In this document: positions 12,235-25,394 of the stretch, piece after piece
How positions within the stretch are numbered: position 1 is the stretch's first letter
Layout of the letters: each line of letters opens with the position of its first letter
NCBI GenBank assembly: GCA_963070105.1
Contig: OY718807.1
Coordinates: 10,044,483 to 10,108,482, forward strand
DNA: 64,000 nucleotides
Origin: Litomosoides sigmodontis
Taxonomy: Eukaryota > Nematoda > Chromadorea > Rhabditida > Onchocercidae
Direction of reading: 5' to 3'
Notes under the pieces: model-generated
What the model saw: the letters and a program-made list of their open reading frames with translations, nothing else
Told to the model about the DNA's origin: nothing
Database searches by the model: none
Translations under genes and position numbers: made by a program

Positions 12235-15200
12235 TCATCTGCTTCGTGAAAGATAATAACCCCAATAAATTATGTTAAAAATGGTAAATAAACTTGGAAA
12301 TAAAATTATAGAAATGTGATCTATGCTGTCGGTTGTCCAGCAACAATGACATCCTGTACGTTTTTGGAACAGTCGATTTGTGGAAGTATTATTCGAACTC
12401 AAAAGTGATGATTCTTCTTTCTGTTTTGAGCAAACTGAGCTAAAACTGATATTTCTCATTCCAGTAATGTACGGTTAAAATTATTAGTTGATTTTGAACT
12501 TGAAGCAAGCATTTTAGTAAAAGTTTTTGCCTTTTATTCATGTGAATGTCATGAGAAAAACCTTTCCACACCCTAGAAGCGCAGTTATTAAGTTTAAAAT
12601 ATTATTAAGTTAATATCAATGCTCAGTGCCGCGATAAGTATCTCGAATCAATGAATTCGATGCGTGAGATCTCGAAATACAGACAGCTTAAATTATTACT
12701 GATAATTTCTAAATTTCAAATCTGTAGGAATACTTCAGTCTGAAATTGATAAATTAGATCAGGAGATAGTAGAAGAATATTGAAATAATGCACTCTGTTT
12801 TTATAAACTGCTAACCTTGTGGCATTCCATCCAATAATACGAGTTATTATGTGATTGTTAGATGGCACAGGAGTTTTTGCCTTCATCCACGGATCGATTG
12901 GGCTAATTTAAGAATTTATTAAAACTTTCGAACATTTAATTTGTTGCAGCGCAAACGAACTAAATAGATATAAAATACCATAATCTGAATTTACCTGATA
13001 CTTCTCGTAGTGGTGTTGTTATCAAATTTCTTATGACATGTGACCGGTGAGTGTTTCCGCCTATGCTGAACAAAGCATGATCGACTACGCCTCTGACCGA
13101 CGAATGGTTTTTTCGCAGCAGCTGTCTAAATTTATGATATGAATACAATTATCTTGGACTAAGCTTTTCTGAAACCGAAAACTGAAAAAATGAGAAATGA
13201 AGATAATGAGTTTCACTTATTTCTGATGACACTGTCGCGAAAACTAATGTGATTTTGTAATTTGCTAAACGCTTTATCTCTATTTTTACAGTAGGTCTTG
13301 AAACTTTAAGGCTGCTGTGACGTTAACTCTAGATTTCTTGTGGCGTAAATTCTTGCAAAAATAATGAAGTCCTCTTCACATGTTTCGTTAATTTAAAACG
13401 TTAAAATCGAATATTGACTTCACTACGAGCGTTAATCGAACCGACAATAGCTAATTCGAGAAGTGAACAAAACACGAATGAAAGGCAGGATAGCATCCAA
13501 ACGTCTGAAACGAAATGATTGTAGCATGAAATATATCTAATAAGTTAAATTTGAAAATTGCGCCTTTGAAAATAGAAGAAATCATAATTGCGTAACAAAT
13601 GGAATAGTTACCAACCAAACGCTTTAATATAACTGACACGGGGCAAGTTCCTCATGATGTTGCCAAAGTGAAATGTAAGAGCAAGAAGTGAATTAACGCC
13701 GATCATTGTACGTGCTGGGATCATCTTGGCACTGAGGCAGAAGCTGATCCAACTGGAATGCCTTTTTAAAAAAAAAAAAAAAAAAAGCTTCGGAAAGTTT
13801 CTCAGCATGAAATTAGCAAGAAATATAGCATCTTAAAGGATAATTTAAGTAGCTTATAAATGGTCTGCAGAAAAACTCCACAACTGGCAGGGGAAGCACG
13901 CACACCCCACTCTTCACTTCCCTTATTTTCAACTTTTATAAACGAGCATTTTGAAGGATTGCTCAACAGCAGTTTCTCATAAACTGATAAGTTACAGATT
14001 TGCGTGGGAGGCAAGGCTATGCGCTGTTTGCCTGGTAAAGTGTGGCGCAGATATGCTGTAATCCATCTTGACAGATTGCTAACTGACAAAGTCTACCTGA
14101 TAAAAATGGTAAGGTAGGTTGGCACATACGCTTGAAATATATACCACCCATAACGCCTAGTAAATGTAAATGTCATCGTCAGCTCATTCCAAATGCCGGC
14201 GGGGTATGTCTGTAACATACATAGCTTTGGTGATGTTCACATAAAACAAAAAGATGGAATCTCATTATATCTCTAATTTAAAACGCTACGATGGGAAGAG
14301 AGCTGAATTCGTCACTTGAACCCTTATAACTGGTGGTGCTTCGTTTCCCCGCATATCCGATCCGAACTTCAGTCAGTTGATATACATAACATAACACTAA
14401 TTGCTTTAAACTTTCCTTGTCGACCTTTTTTAAAATGTTGTCAATTTTAGTATATTTGAGTTAAAGCACAAATGCCTCTCTGATAACGAACGCTAGCTGA
14501 CAGCACGAGCAAAAGCTGTTGCACGAATGTAGTCGGAGGAAGTGAGTGAGTAAAGTAATCGGTGAAAATTAGAACTGAAATTAGTTACCACGAATTGAAT
14601 GGATGTGTTGTAGCTGGTAAGTACAAAATCAGGCAGAATTATTTGCTCTTTCAGCAATATCAACGGTTCCTTCGTATCGATCCATCTCATGTCTACTTCC
14701 TCAATGAATAGTTCGGATCACACTGAGATTTCACAGTCCATTGCGATTTCACCCTTACTTAGAGAGTTCATTTCCTACTACGACAAATGCATTGCATTAT
14801 TTTTGAAGGGTAAACTTTGAGCAGATGCAGTAAATATTCTTCGAGCTAGTGACTTCGCCCCACCATTTATTTCCTTCCTTCCCAAGCAGGAGTGAGTCCA
14901 TTTCAGTTTTAAGTTCAACTCCATTCATTATATAACGAGCTCAGAGAAAGCAATGACAATCATTTTTATGGAACGCTTTATTAGGAAAGAGAACTTTCCG
15001 TTTATGATTAGCCAAGTGCGAGTTTGAGGTATAGTTGAAATTTGAATCTGTGGAAAGGAAAGGAAAAAACTTCACGGCAGAAGATAATTATAGTTAAGTT
15101 TCAAACTTTTTATACAGACGATAGCTTCGCCTTCTCTTGAAAGCCCAAAGCTGAAGCATGCATGATACCTGATTGTTGTAACTGAAGCTTTCGAATGTTA

Positions 15201-17238
15201 GTAAGCACGTCTGTTCGTCCATTGGAAACGACATAAAATCCATTCGACACGGCCCTTTTACCTGCACTCTGGAATTTCCGAATTGCTGCATTTTAATAGA
15301 AAATTATTATCGTCGAGGATTGATGCCGTTCCATTTATAAAAGACAATCATCAATCATCGCAGAGGGAAAGTTGATTGATTGCTAAAAAATTTAGCATAC
15401 CTGTAGTTAGCCCACACGGTGCCATTTGCATAAATCATAAGGAAGAGACTGGTAAAAGGTGATTTGTGTATGCTTGCTGATTTACTATTAATGAACACCG
15501 TATTGGGCTTCCAAATTTGATCTAAAACCTGAAAATTTTCTTTTACATTGTGAATTTCTGAAAAAATTTACAAGTTATAAGGGCAAAACTTCTGACCAAT
15601 GTGGACAACAGTGACCTCGAAGTTTGTGGTAGCAGAACAGTATGAATTTTTGGAATGGCTGATAATTGACATGGCTGCCTTAATATTATCAAATTCTGCA
15701 TGAATGCTTTCCAGCCGCTGCAAGCAATTAGTGACAAACAGACTTTCGCTGTCAACTCGCAATATCACACACTGTCAGGCGCAACCTGTTAAGTGTAAGT
15801 AAAATTTTCCATTTTACGGTTGTCTATTTGACAAGCTTACTTCATTGCTAAGCGATAAATTATATTTGCATGGGTTCATATCTTCGTATCTGAGTGCTTT
15901 ATCGACCCACAACTCCGTTACATAGATGTCCATGTCGAAATCGGACGTTATTTCATTTACCGAATTTATTTCCTGCACCCATACCTAAATGTAATTGGTT
16001 CCATATTTCTTTGAAGAAAGTTACAGAAATATTATAAAGACGACTAAACGTGAACAATTGCTCAAAGTGTGTTTTGATCAGTTTTTGGAACGTTTACAAT
16101 TGTTTGAGTTAAAGATGCTTAAAGACAACCTTGAAATTTTTACTAATTATTTAGATTAAGCCAAACCTCAATCCAAACAGTGACACCTTCTTCTGATGGA
16201 GTTCTATATGCTTTATATTTTTGCAACAAAATTTCAATTATTTTTTTGTCCGATGTGCAAACACGATCGACCTCATTGTATTCCACGTTAGTGATCGACG
16301 ACGACTCTGCACTTCGGACGGCTGATTGCACTAAATGAAACTGCTGAATTAAAATTTTAAAACTCAGTTTTGGAAGGACCAAAATTATTAAAATCATCAT
16401 TTTCCAACAGACATCATCAGTTGGGTTATTATCCTTGTCGTCATAACTAACCACACTATCATTGGAGATAAAAGCAAAATCGCTCAAAACTGCGTTTCGA
16501 AAAGAAAGTAAGTGATTTACTCACTTGTAACGCTGTCATCTGAGGCCTCAACTAGTTTTGGCACATTTCCGCTTTTTAGGACGAATCGTTCCAACTGAAA
16601 GAAACGAGTGAAATATCTTTAAATATTGACTGATTGCACCCATACAAGCAAGTACACATTTTGCATAAATTGCCTTTCTTGTAGCTTCACTGCGATGCAG
16701 ATCGATCAGCTGATCGCTTGAACTGATTCTTAACTCATGAGTCAACAAGAGGAATTTATTTTAGAGAATTGACTTGAGTGCCGGCCGTTCTGCATAACCG
16801 GATGACGTTTGGTTGCAATTAATGCTAAGTGGTTTGCTGTGAAGGTAAGGTACATTAGAAAACAATTTCCGATTTACTGACAGTCCTTGCTTCACGCAGT
16901 ACACCATCACTCATGCAATGTTTCGTTTGGCAGTTGAACAACCTTTCGAAAGTTATTCCTCAGCTCGACCAGTAGTCTGTTGTTCTGAGCATAAATTTCG
17001 CGGCGGTGCTGAAAAACTGGAATTAATTATCCTTCAAGTAACTACTCATCACATTGAATAAATTTTTGAGGTTGCTTACCTCAGCGTCATCCAACCCATT
17101 CTGAAGGTCAACCATATCTCTCTTGCGATGTCCCTTTTCATTAAAATTTAAATCATCAGAGAACGTCAACTGCCAGTATATCAGTAATAGCGTAATGCTG
17201 TGAATAGATGGGACATACATTTCATAAGCTGACCGCAT
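12235..17238 (-). CDS. Cys-loop ligand-gated ion channel, anion type
   Basis: Exons on the minus strand: 17080-17238, 16525-16594, 16413-16489, 16167-16343, 15841-15984, 15401-15528, 15169-15268, 14589-14699, 14097-14209, 13616-13752, 13419-13504, 12995-13125 and 12235-12439. All are in phase, about 545 residues (539 from the inner ATG at 17220). It is one subunit of a pentameric neurotransmitter-gated channel in the plasma membrane. Seen: a hydrophobic signal-like N-terminus; [12 protein letters not shown]; the Cys-loop [15 protein letters not shown] with cysteines 14 apart; YPAGIWNEL before TM1; [24 protein letters not shown] for TM2; [29 protein letters not shown] for TM3; a basic cytoplasmic loop of about 100 residues; and TM4 near the C-terminus ending YYLSRSR. 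The PAR triplet before TM2 is the mark of chloride channels. The style resembles nematode amine- or acetylcholine-gated chloride subunits, but the ligand cannot be assigned. A possible further exon near 16943-17009 does not fit the phase, so residues about 50-75 are uncertain. Confidence 0.88.
13768..13786 (-). repeat. Homopolymer A/T run beside TM2 exon
   Basis: A run of about 19 A on the plus strand (T on the coding strand) lies 16 bases before the acceptor of the channel's TM2 exon, where it acts as an unusually long polypyrimidine tract. Confidence 0.7.
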
Positions 17239-20200
17239 TCAACCTGTCAATAGGACGTCCACTGATATAATAATGCATAAAATACGTCAGGTTTTAATCC
17301 ACAAATGATTATTGCCATGTCCACTAACATCCAAAAATAGAGGCGTTTAAAAGGGGTTTGTTTTTTGGCTTCCACAAACAGCATATACGTTCACCGGGCG
17401 AGGATGGTCAGGTGCTTTTTTTAAGAGAACTCATATGGATTGTATTTTGCCTTCCTCACTCATTTCTTCTAAATCCTTGATTGCTTAATTTTGATCTAAT
17501 TTTAGAAATGAAAATTTGACAAGTTCACATGAAATTTTATCAAAATTATGCAGTAGGCAAGGAGAGCATCTGTGAAGATTAAAGGATGAATAAAAAGTAT
17601 TCAGTACATTGAAATTAATTTCTGGCAAAGTTAAATGGTGAGGCACTTCAAATGCTCGAGCGTTGGCTAAGCTTCCTATTAGTGCCAAAGCGCTATAATA
17701 ATCCGAAATAGATATTCGAGTATATTAGATAAGATATAATAAGGGATAGGCGAAGGATACGAGGATAGAACAATCTATCAACAATGCTCTCTGTTGCATC
17801 GCATGATAATTAAATTTACCATACACATGTACATTCAAAAATGTAAATTGAACGAAATAAGAAGGTGAAAAAGATTAAATTTTGAAAGACCTTAAATATG
17901 GCTCTTAAATTGTAAGGAAAATGAATTTGGAGACCGCTTGGAAGATTTAAGTCGGAAATTTCAGAATTCCATATCGCCATATCGTCCACGTCAAAATTGC
18001 CAATACAGTTGCAAAATAAGCCAGAAATAGCCCACATTTTAAATCTTTGCTTCTGCTTTAATAGCAACATTCAATTAGTTGTTCGGCGCAAATGAAAGAG
18101 ATACATGAAGCTGTAAAGTTGAAAAAATATTGAGAGAGAAGAAAGGGATGGATTGCTTGTTTTTTCTTAAGACAGCTTTATTTCTAGCCAAATGTTTATT
18201 ATCACTGAAAAATTCAAAACCAATTTGAAAGTCTGAAGCGTATCTTTTGCCTTTATCAAATGTTATCTGGTCAGTTGATTTTTAAGTTTTGAGAGGAATT
18301 TTCTTCAGTATCTAATAGTTTGATTCAATTTAACTAGATCGAATTTAATGGGAACATTTTCAGAATTCATTGATGAAGTTAGAATTGCAAATATTGCTTG
18401 CAGGAATCGTGCTAACCTGCAATTTAGGGAAATAATCTTTCCTTTCGTTAACGCTTTAGTCAAAATTTTTTGGGAACTGAAAGCAGATACTTTAACAATT
18501 TAAACATTTTCAAGTTTGTGATGTAGGAAAGTTATCTTTTGAACTGGCCATTGTTCTCGTTTTATTCTAGCATCCCAATAAATATAAGGTAATGGAAGTA
18601 GACGTTCAGGAATTTGTAAGCGGTGGAGATAGAGGAAAGCAAAGAACGCGTTCACTTTTTGTCAAAGAAATGGTTTAAGGCTTCTAGTAATGCGGCGGTG
18701 AGTTGCAGCTAATTTTCTTTTGACTGCAAAAAATGAGAGGCGAAAGGAAGAAATAACTGCATGCAGCAAAGGAGGTTCTCTTCGACGTCCAAAGACTTCA
18801 TAATTTCGAAGAGGGACCTCGGATACATCTGTTTTCAATTAATCCACGAAAGCTAAAAGTCCTCGAAGCAATCATGCCATATGGCAATGCCCTGTTATTA
18901 GCTACACACTCCTCTTTCTACCTTTTCTTGATCACACGTGCCTTTCTGACTAGCAAACGATGTTTGAGAGAAGTAAGGAAAACATTGGGATGAAGCGAAG
19001 TAAGTTTCGCAGGACGCAAAATTCAATCATAGATTTGTCTGAAATTTGAAGCTTTTATGGAAGAAGGCGATGGGTAAGGTTTTTGTTTTTAACAAGTCCT
19101 CTTCCACAGTTGTGCTAGTCTCTACAATCAGTCTATGGCCAATTTGAGGGAAGTGCTACAAAAGCAATGCAAATTCCTAAATTATTCGAACTAATCATTT
19201 AGCACACTTTCGCTTTATTACAAGTAGACCGTCTTTATTTATCGTTATGACAATGTGATGACCAGTTAGTGTCTGCGTAGTTTGCGATTTAGATGGTTTC
19301 CATTAGTGATATCGCTAGAAACTTAAGATTTTTTATTTAAAATGGAATAAAAACGGTATTTGAAATAAGATAACATTAAGATTTTTGAAAGTTACATTTG
19401 CAGAAATAAATATAATTTCGTAATATTTAATAATGTCGTAGGTTTTCTGACAGATTTATGTTTAAACCGGCTTAAAAAACAAACAAAAGAATTTTTAAAG
19501 GACACACAAACAAAATTACTAATTGTTCAGAGTTTCGTCAAAGTTCGCCAAAAGAAAAAGTGGTGCTTGAAAGGAAGGTCGGGGACGGGGACGATTTCTA
19601 ATTTTGTAACTTCAGTAATTTCAGGACAGCAAAGCTAGGAGGCTCTACGGATATTGATTGAACAAACAAGATCAAAGAAGAGATGGGTGATTTTTCAAGA
19701 TGTTCATAGATACAACAACGATGTGTAAATGTAAGACTATTGGCCTCTTTGTAAACGGCGTCAAATAAGGAAAAAGTGAAGAATTCTTAATGGAAACAGA
19801 AAAGCGAATATTTCATCTTCCGGCCGTTCGATTGATTTCAATTGTTTGGCGTACGTGACAAAATGTGACGCCTTGATTTTTGGTGACTTTCTTGCAAAGC
19901 AGTAGTTTTGGACTTATTAGAAAAACACACGGGAATTTAGATGATAATTTATTAGGACATTTTCATGATTTCACAATCGTACGCTATTGGTTCAAAGAAG
20001 GTGGAAAAAGTAAGGAAGAAGTGGAACACCACTCTGTGGACATCTTTTTAGTCTTTGCATGGTATTCTGATCATTTTATAGGCATTTCGTTTTAAGCAGA
20101 TTTTCTTGCGCTGTTTAAAACAGCATCAGTAGGAGTGCTGAGCTGAGGCCTGCGCAAGTGATGAAAGAACGAGCATATCAAGCAAGGGTTCGATCACGAT

Positions 20201-21797
20201 GAAATGGCTGCTCACAAGGTGGAATGGAAGGAATCAAATGAAATGTGGCAGGCATTTTCGTTGTTGACTTTAATTTCCCTGATTTTCACAAATTACCAAT
20301 TAGTATGAATTGCCCCTTTCTGGAAACACTACAATTTTAATGTGAATATTTGGAGCTGAAAATAAGGGCAACAAAGTGCACGACATTCGAACTTATTTTT
20401 CTATGGAAAGACCATAAATTCACCAATTATAACGAGGGAAACTTTTAGGAAAGCCAGCAGTGATGAATTTGCATTACACACATTAAACACTCTCACAGCA
20501 TCGGTTTTGAAGTTAATTTATGTTAGTTATTAGAAGTTAGCACTTCTGTGTTTCCAACCGTAGCCGTCGGATATTTGCTTTGATTGTTGCCGAATTCTCT
20601 GAAATTTTTCTACTGTCGCAGTCGTACTCATAGGGATCAGAGGAGGTAAGGGTCAGCGGATTTTCGGGTAATTGTCATTTATGTTCTTTTGGCTAATTGA
20701 AGTTCAAAATGAATGATTTCTCAAATTCGAGAAATTCACTTGTACACAAAAATTTTATTGACCGGCAGCACGGATTGTTTCGTTTCATTCCTTATGAAAA
20801 TGTGAAAACTGCTTCATTCCCTGTGAAATGTTTGTTACATCGTTGATACATCCATACATCCGTGTATTTTCAAGCAGTAAGTGGGAGAAGAAGCATGTAA
20901 CATGCAAAACCATATGTGTTCTGCACGTTGCACGCTTCGTGCATCTTTCAAAAAAATGCACAAAAACTAATTGAAATAAACAAGTACTATCACAAAATTA
21001 TTGATCAGCAGCTAACGTTATCGATCAACAAGTTGTCGATCCTCAGTGACACTTTCCTCCTTTCCTCTTCGTATGCCTGTTTGGCGGCACGTCAACCGAA
21101 CATTTTTTTGATGATTATTAAGGTATTCGCAGAGGGTTGTCAAAAAAGAGCAAAATTATCAAACTGATAGTTTGAATTAATACGTGCTAACGCTTTCTTA
21201 CTACTGCACCTGCGTGTGATGTTCAGACTGTACTGACACGCAACGCACATACATAGTTCAATACTGAATTAGCTTGCAAGTATTTTTGCTGATACTGCGC
21301 TGGTTGTGTAAAAAGGTTGTGAAGCGATGGGAGATGTCAAGTTTCAAGGAAAAGAAGTAAATTGAATCGAACCTCTTAAGTAGCTTCCGTAAAAACTTCT
21401 AAAAACGTTCCTATAAGTTTCTTTTGAAGAAGGAAGGAGTCGGAGAAGACTTATTCATCTGACTTTCCTCTTGAAGTTCAACACTTAGGTCCGAATTACT
21501 CGTGGATGTTCAATGTGGTAAAAGTGAAAAACTTCTTGCTCGAATATCTTGCCAAGCCAACTGAGAAATTTAAATCAACTTTTTCCTGACAGATTAGCGT
21601 AGCAAGTGCTGGATGAGAGTGCATGACTGGACAAGAGGCTTCCAGTCCAGAAGTCACCCTCCTCTCTTGACACACAGTCCTCATTGATCGTGCAGTACTT
21701 CGCGGACGGGCCGAACGGTTGTACGGTTGTATGTTAGATAAGCAGTGTTCTTAATGCTTGTTTTGTTGTTGTCTCTGGCTTCTGAGTAGGCTCTAGG
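17239..21797. other. Gene-poor intergenic stretch of 4.6 kb
   Basis: Upstream of the channel gene (-) and of the small mitochondrial-type gene (+). Short frames such as 17485-17688, 19880-20095 and 20916-21167 have no motif and no splice-linked neighbours. No transposon or RNA gene recognised. Confidence 0.4.
21793..21796 (+). promoter_or_regulatory. Candidate spliced-leader acceptor
   Basis: GGCTCTAG ends 1 base before the ATG at 21798, following the pyrimidine-rich TTTTGTTGTTGTCTCTGGCTTC. A trans-splice acceptor is the simplest reading; a 5' UTR intron end is the alternative. Confidence 0.4.
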
Positions 21798-22885
21798 ATG
21801 TTCCGCTGGCCGTTGAGTTATTCAAACACTATAAGATTAAAGAATATCCGGATCTCTCCAAGTTCTCTCCATATCGCCACCAACTCTGGATACGAAGTCA
21901 GGAAAAATGTAAATTTTTCATATTACTTAAAATTTACTTTAAAATTGATTTCATCCTAAAAATCTACTTTCCTTTCCTTCAACTTCTATTGGGCTTTTTT
22001 GCGTTCGCTGAAATCATCAAAATTTCCAGGCTACACTATCTAAGCATAATCCGATTAGTGATGGCACGACATATGTTAAAATTGCCACGATGTTGATCAC
22101 AGCCATCGTAAGCTTTGTCTTTATTGATAGCCTTTCATATCATCCCTGATGCACTGATTTTAACTGAGAAGTAAACGTAGAGAATTTATATGGTAATAAA
22201 AACGAAATTTTTGATTCTGAAAGGTGTGGATATAAATTATTAAGATTGTAAATTCCTGTCGAGTTATAGATGGTTTAAGAAAAAAAAGTTCAGTGTAATC
22301 CCTTTCGTTGCACTAATATTTTGGAAACGAATTTGAGATATGATTTTGCAGTCCTTTGATACTATTTGTGAGAAATGGCATATTTTGAATAATGTTTAGC
22401 ACTGTATGACATTCCTAGTTTACATTTAATATATTAAAATCCCTACCTTTTTTCTTATGTAAACAAATGAAAGCTTTCTAGTAGACGTTAGTAAATCGAA
22501 ACTGAATGCATATTAGTCACCAACTCGTAAATGTCACTCTATAAAATTCTTGTGACATTTTAAAGACTTCAATGGTTATACGTTTAAAGTTCGCAAAATA
22601 AATAAAAAAAAGGACATAAATTAATAGATAACTGTTTTGTAATATTTAGATATTTCAGTTAAAGATTTCATTTAGAAACTAAGTTTCAATTGTAAATATT
22701 GACCTTTTGACGTTTAGATTGGTCTTCGGCTTGTCACTTCAATATTTGATGGAAAAAACTATGAAAGTTTTGGTGACGCTTTCAAATCACATGCTTTTTC
22801 CTGGCCTCAGCATTACAATATATTTTTGCCCCAAGACAGGCTGGATGTCAACGATGAAGATGATGAAATTTCAGCTAACGTTTAA
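21798..22885 (+). CDS. Small protein with mitochondrial-type presequence
   Basis: Three phase-0 exons, 21798-21908, 22030-22107 and 22718-22885, give 118 residues. I do not recognise the family. The first about 37 residues are rich in Arg, Lys, Ser and Leu, begin MFRWPLSYSNTIRLKNIR, and contain no acidic residue until GYEVRKN, which is how matrix presequences look. Residues about 56-73 (YVKIATMLITAI with IGLRLV) form one hydrophobic segment split by an intron. The tail is charged, with SWPQHYNIFLPQD and an acidic end DVNDEDDE. This suggests an inner-membrane protein, perhaps a small respiratory-chain or assembly subunit. The acidic end after IFLP weakly recalls EMRE of the calcium uniporter, but EMRE's proline motif before the membrane segment is absent. 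Donors and acceptors are all canonical GT-AG. Confidence 0.7.
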
Positions 22886-23310
22886 AGTGAGGTGAATTAG
22901 AATAAGGAAATTTTGATTATTTATTTGAAACAAGTTATAATTTTTCTGTAAGGTAGAAATAGAAATACTGCAAAGAACTAGAAACATCGTTGAATTTCTT
23001 GCACTTCGTATATTCGGTTCTTGATTGATGGTATAATTGCATTGTGATTATACTCTTTCATACTTTTCTGAAGCTTTTCTTTGAGAAATAGTTTTAGTCG
23101 AGTATGCCTAACTAAATGAAAAAAAAAACTAAGCTAAAATAAAATAATATTCAGCTGATTCAAATAATTTACTGCACATTTTCATAGCCTCCAGCTTTAA
23201 CAGTGATTTTGGAATTCAGAGAGTTTCTCCTAAATGTTTCTCCGAGACTGCTTACGATTTCCTTTTCATTTCTTAACTTGTTGAATCGGTGATCCATATT
23301 TTGTCTATTG

Positions 23311-23335
23311 CATATATATATATATATATATATAT
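23311..23335. repeat. (TA)n microsatellite
   Basis: About 12 copies of the dinucleotide TA, in intergenic DNA downstream of the small mitochondrial-type gene. Confidence 0.9.
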
Positions 23336-24008
23336 TCACGTATTCATGCATTGTGTATATGTATATAAATATGTGATTCCATTTTGTTCACTTATGCCTC
23401 ATGTACTTTGTGCATGAGTGAGTGAAATTGTAATAATAAACTTCCTTGCTCTTGGCGTTTTAGAATTGGTTCAATTAAGCACTTTTAATAATTACTATGA
23501 TAAGTTTTTGTGAAATGGTTGGCAAAGATTAGTAATAAAAAATGTGGAGATGGGAGATTGGATTGTTCTGTTGCACACAAAAAGACCTCAGTTTTTTGGA
23601 AACCTCCAACGTAATGATTTTCACACTTACATTAATGAAAGACTCGATCCTTTTTCTTTTATCCGTATTTGTATTTTGGTGAGCAATGGGACTGTCACAA
23701 TCGATTGCGAGAATAATCTAATGGTGGAACGAAGACAGCACGTCTGATCTTATCGGGAATCATGCATCAGTGTAAGCAGTGGAGACTGACCAGAGAGGAA
23801 AACAAAGGTGCGAATGGAATATTTATTGTAATTTTTGGAGGCAGCAGTTTTTTATCTTTTTAGATAAGAAAGGTGAAAGATTTATCTGTGAGGATGATTG
23901 GTTAACTGTCATGTTGGTACTAGGTATACCGGATCTCACTGCTGATACCCCTTCACATCTACGCGAGAGAAGCCAACTGCAACTGCAACTGCTTCAGTGT
24001 ATTGGATG

Positions 24009-24040
24009 ACCACGTGGATGTACCAGTACCACGTGGATGC
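24009..24040. promoter_or_regulatory. Paired E-box palindromes in direct repeats
   Basis: ACCACGTGGATG occurs twice, at 24009-24020 and 24029-24040, so two palindromic CACGTG boxes sit 20 bases, about two helical turns, apart. CACGTG is the core site of bHLH factors of the Myc/Max, MLX and HLH-30 type. It lies 1.35 kb upstream of the FLYWCH start. Function is inferred only. Confidence 0.35.
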
Positions 24041-25394
24041 AGATGAGGAATATTTGTGGAACAGATATGAAGTCAGTCAGTCTGATTCAATGTGTACAGA
24101 AGGATATTCCGGCACAGGTACGTGATAGCAGAAGAGAGTGGGAGGAAGATGAAGTTGACTATTAGGCACGGATCGGGGTAGGGGAGTGGAGCGGAGTTGG
24201 CGGAAGAAATGATGAAGGAGGAGGAGGAGAATGGTTAGCCGGAATACGAGCAACCACTAGTCCAATGTCGACAGATCGATCATGTAAGAAGAGGAACGGG
24301 AACAAGGAAGAGATGGGGGGGGGGGGAAGAAAGTATTGAAATTTTGTCAAAACATCACTTGGTAAGAGAGAAAATGACGTGGGGAAAAAATGAGAAGTTG
24401 GAGAAAAAGGAAGGCGATGGAGAGATGGGGCAGAGGTGCTTCAAGTAGGACAATACGGCACTTCATCCAGATTGTAACCCATAGAATACCAGTTAGACGC
24501 CAACTGACTGCAGACGACAATTCACCCCACCGCCACGAGTAGAGGGACGAAACTCTCTCTCTCCCCTCCTGGCTGAATACTTACTTTCATATGTTTAGGT
24601 GTTAGCGCCGGTACTGTCATAATGGAAATGGTAGCAAGTTCCCTCAACTTGACGGCACTTTTATGCTCTCTCAACGATCTTTTAATTTGCAAATTTTAAC
24701 TTCTTATTTTCGCATGTCTCTTCCCCCATGTTGCTTCACCTACATGAACTGCTCGCACTTATCGCTCCTGTTGGTGACAGAGGCCACGGGGAGTTTGCAT
24801 GTACGTATATACACGTGACTTAGCTGTTCTTTCTATAACTTCATTGACTTTACCGTGTTTTCAAAGGATGTGAAGTAGGGAAGCAGGAGTGCGCGAATCA
24901 CCTTTGGAATTTTCAACCGCTTCTCATGAGATAGAGGTATTAAATGAGAAATGTAGCTTTAGAGAAGAAAAGTGTTTCATAAATAAGAATTTCAGGATTC
25001 CTGATTTTCCTTTCTTAATTCGTTATTCAAGTTACATTTGAAATTTATAGAGCGTAAGCTAAATTTAAATCATTAACAAATACAAGGACAACATCGCCAA
25101 GCACACTCATTTCAATTTTCATAAATTGATGCGACTGTGCGACTGGCTTTCTCATCTTTCATTAACGTGCTGCATCGTCCTTTTTTAAATTCCTTCCGGA
25201 TTTGCTCATTTTTCTCTCTGTTGAAAAAGGATGCTACTGCAAACAGTCCAAGCGACCGTATAGAAAAAAAGCGGTTTAGCACGCCGGAATGATTCGGCCC
25301 CTCTAATATCTCTCTTCCTTACTGCAATTCATGCGATATTTTCACATTTTCATTCTTGCGTCCTGTTTAGGAAGAGGGGGAAGGGAGCCACCAA

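Larger units (their letters stand above)
22886..25394. other. Intergenic region with simple repeats
   Basis: No splice-bounded exon recognised in 2.5 kb. It contains a TA run near 23311-23335, two CACGTG boxes near 24010-24040, a purine-rich block around 24130-24450 with a G run near 24316, and the 5' flank of the FLYWCH gene. Confidence 0.4.

Noticed and set aside
20181..20200. tRNA-like T-loop text GGGTTCGATC
   Set aside because: No matching acceptor stem, anticodon arm or D-loop around it.
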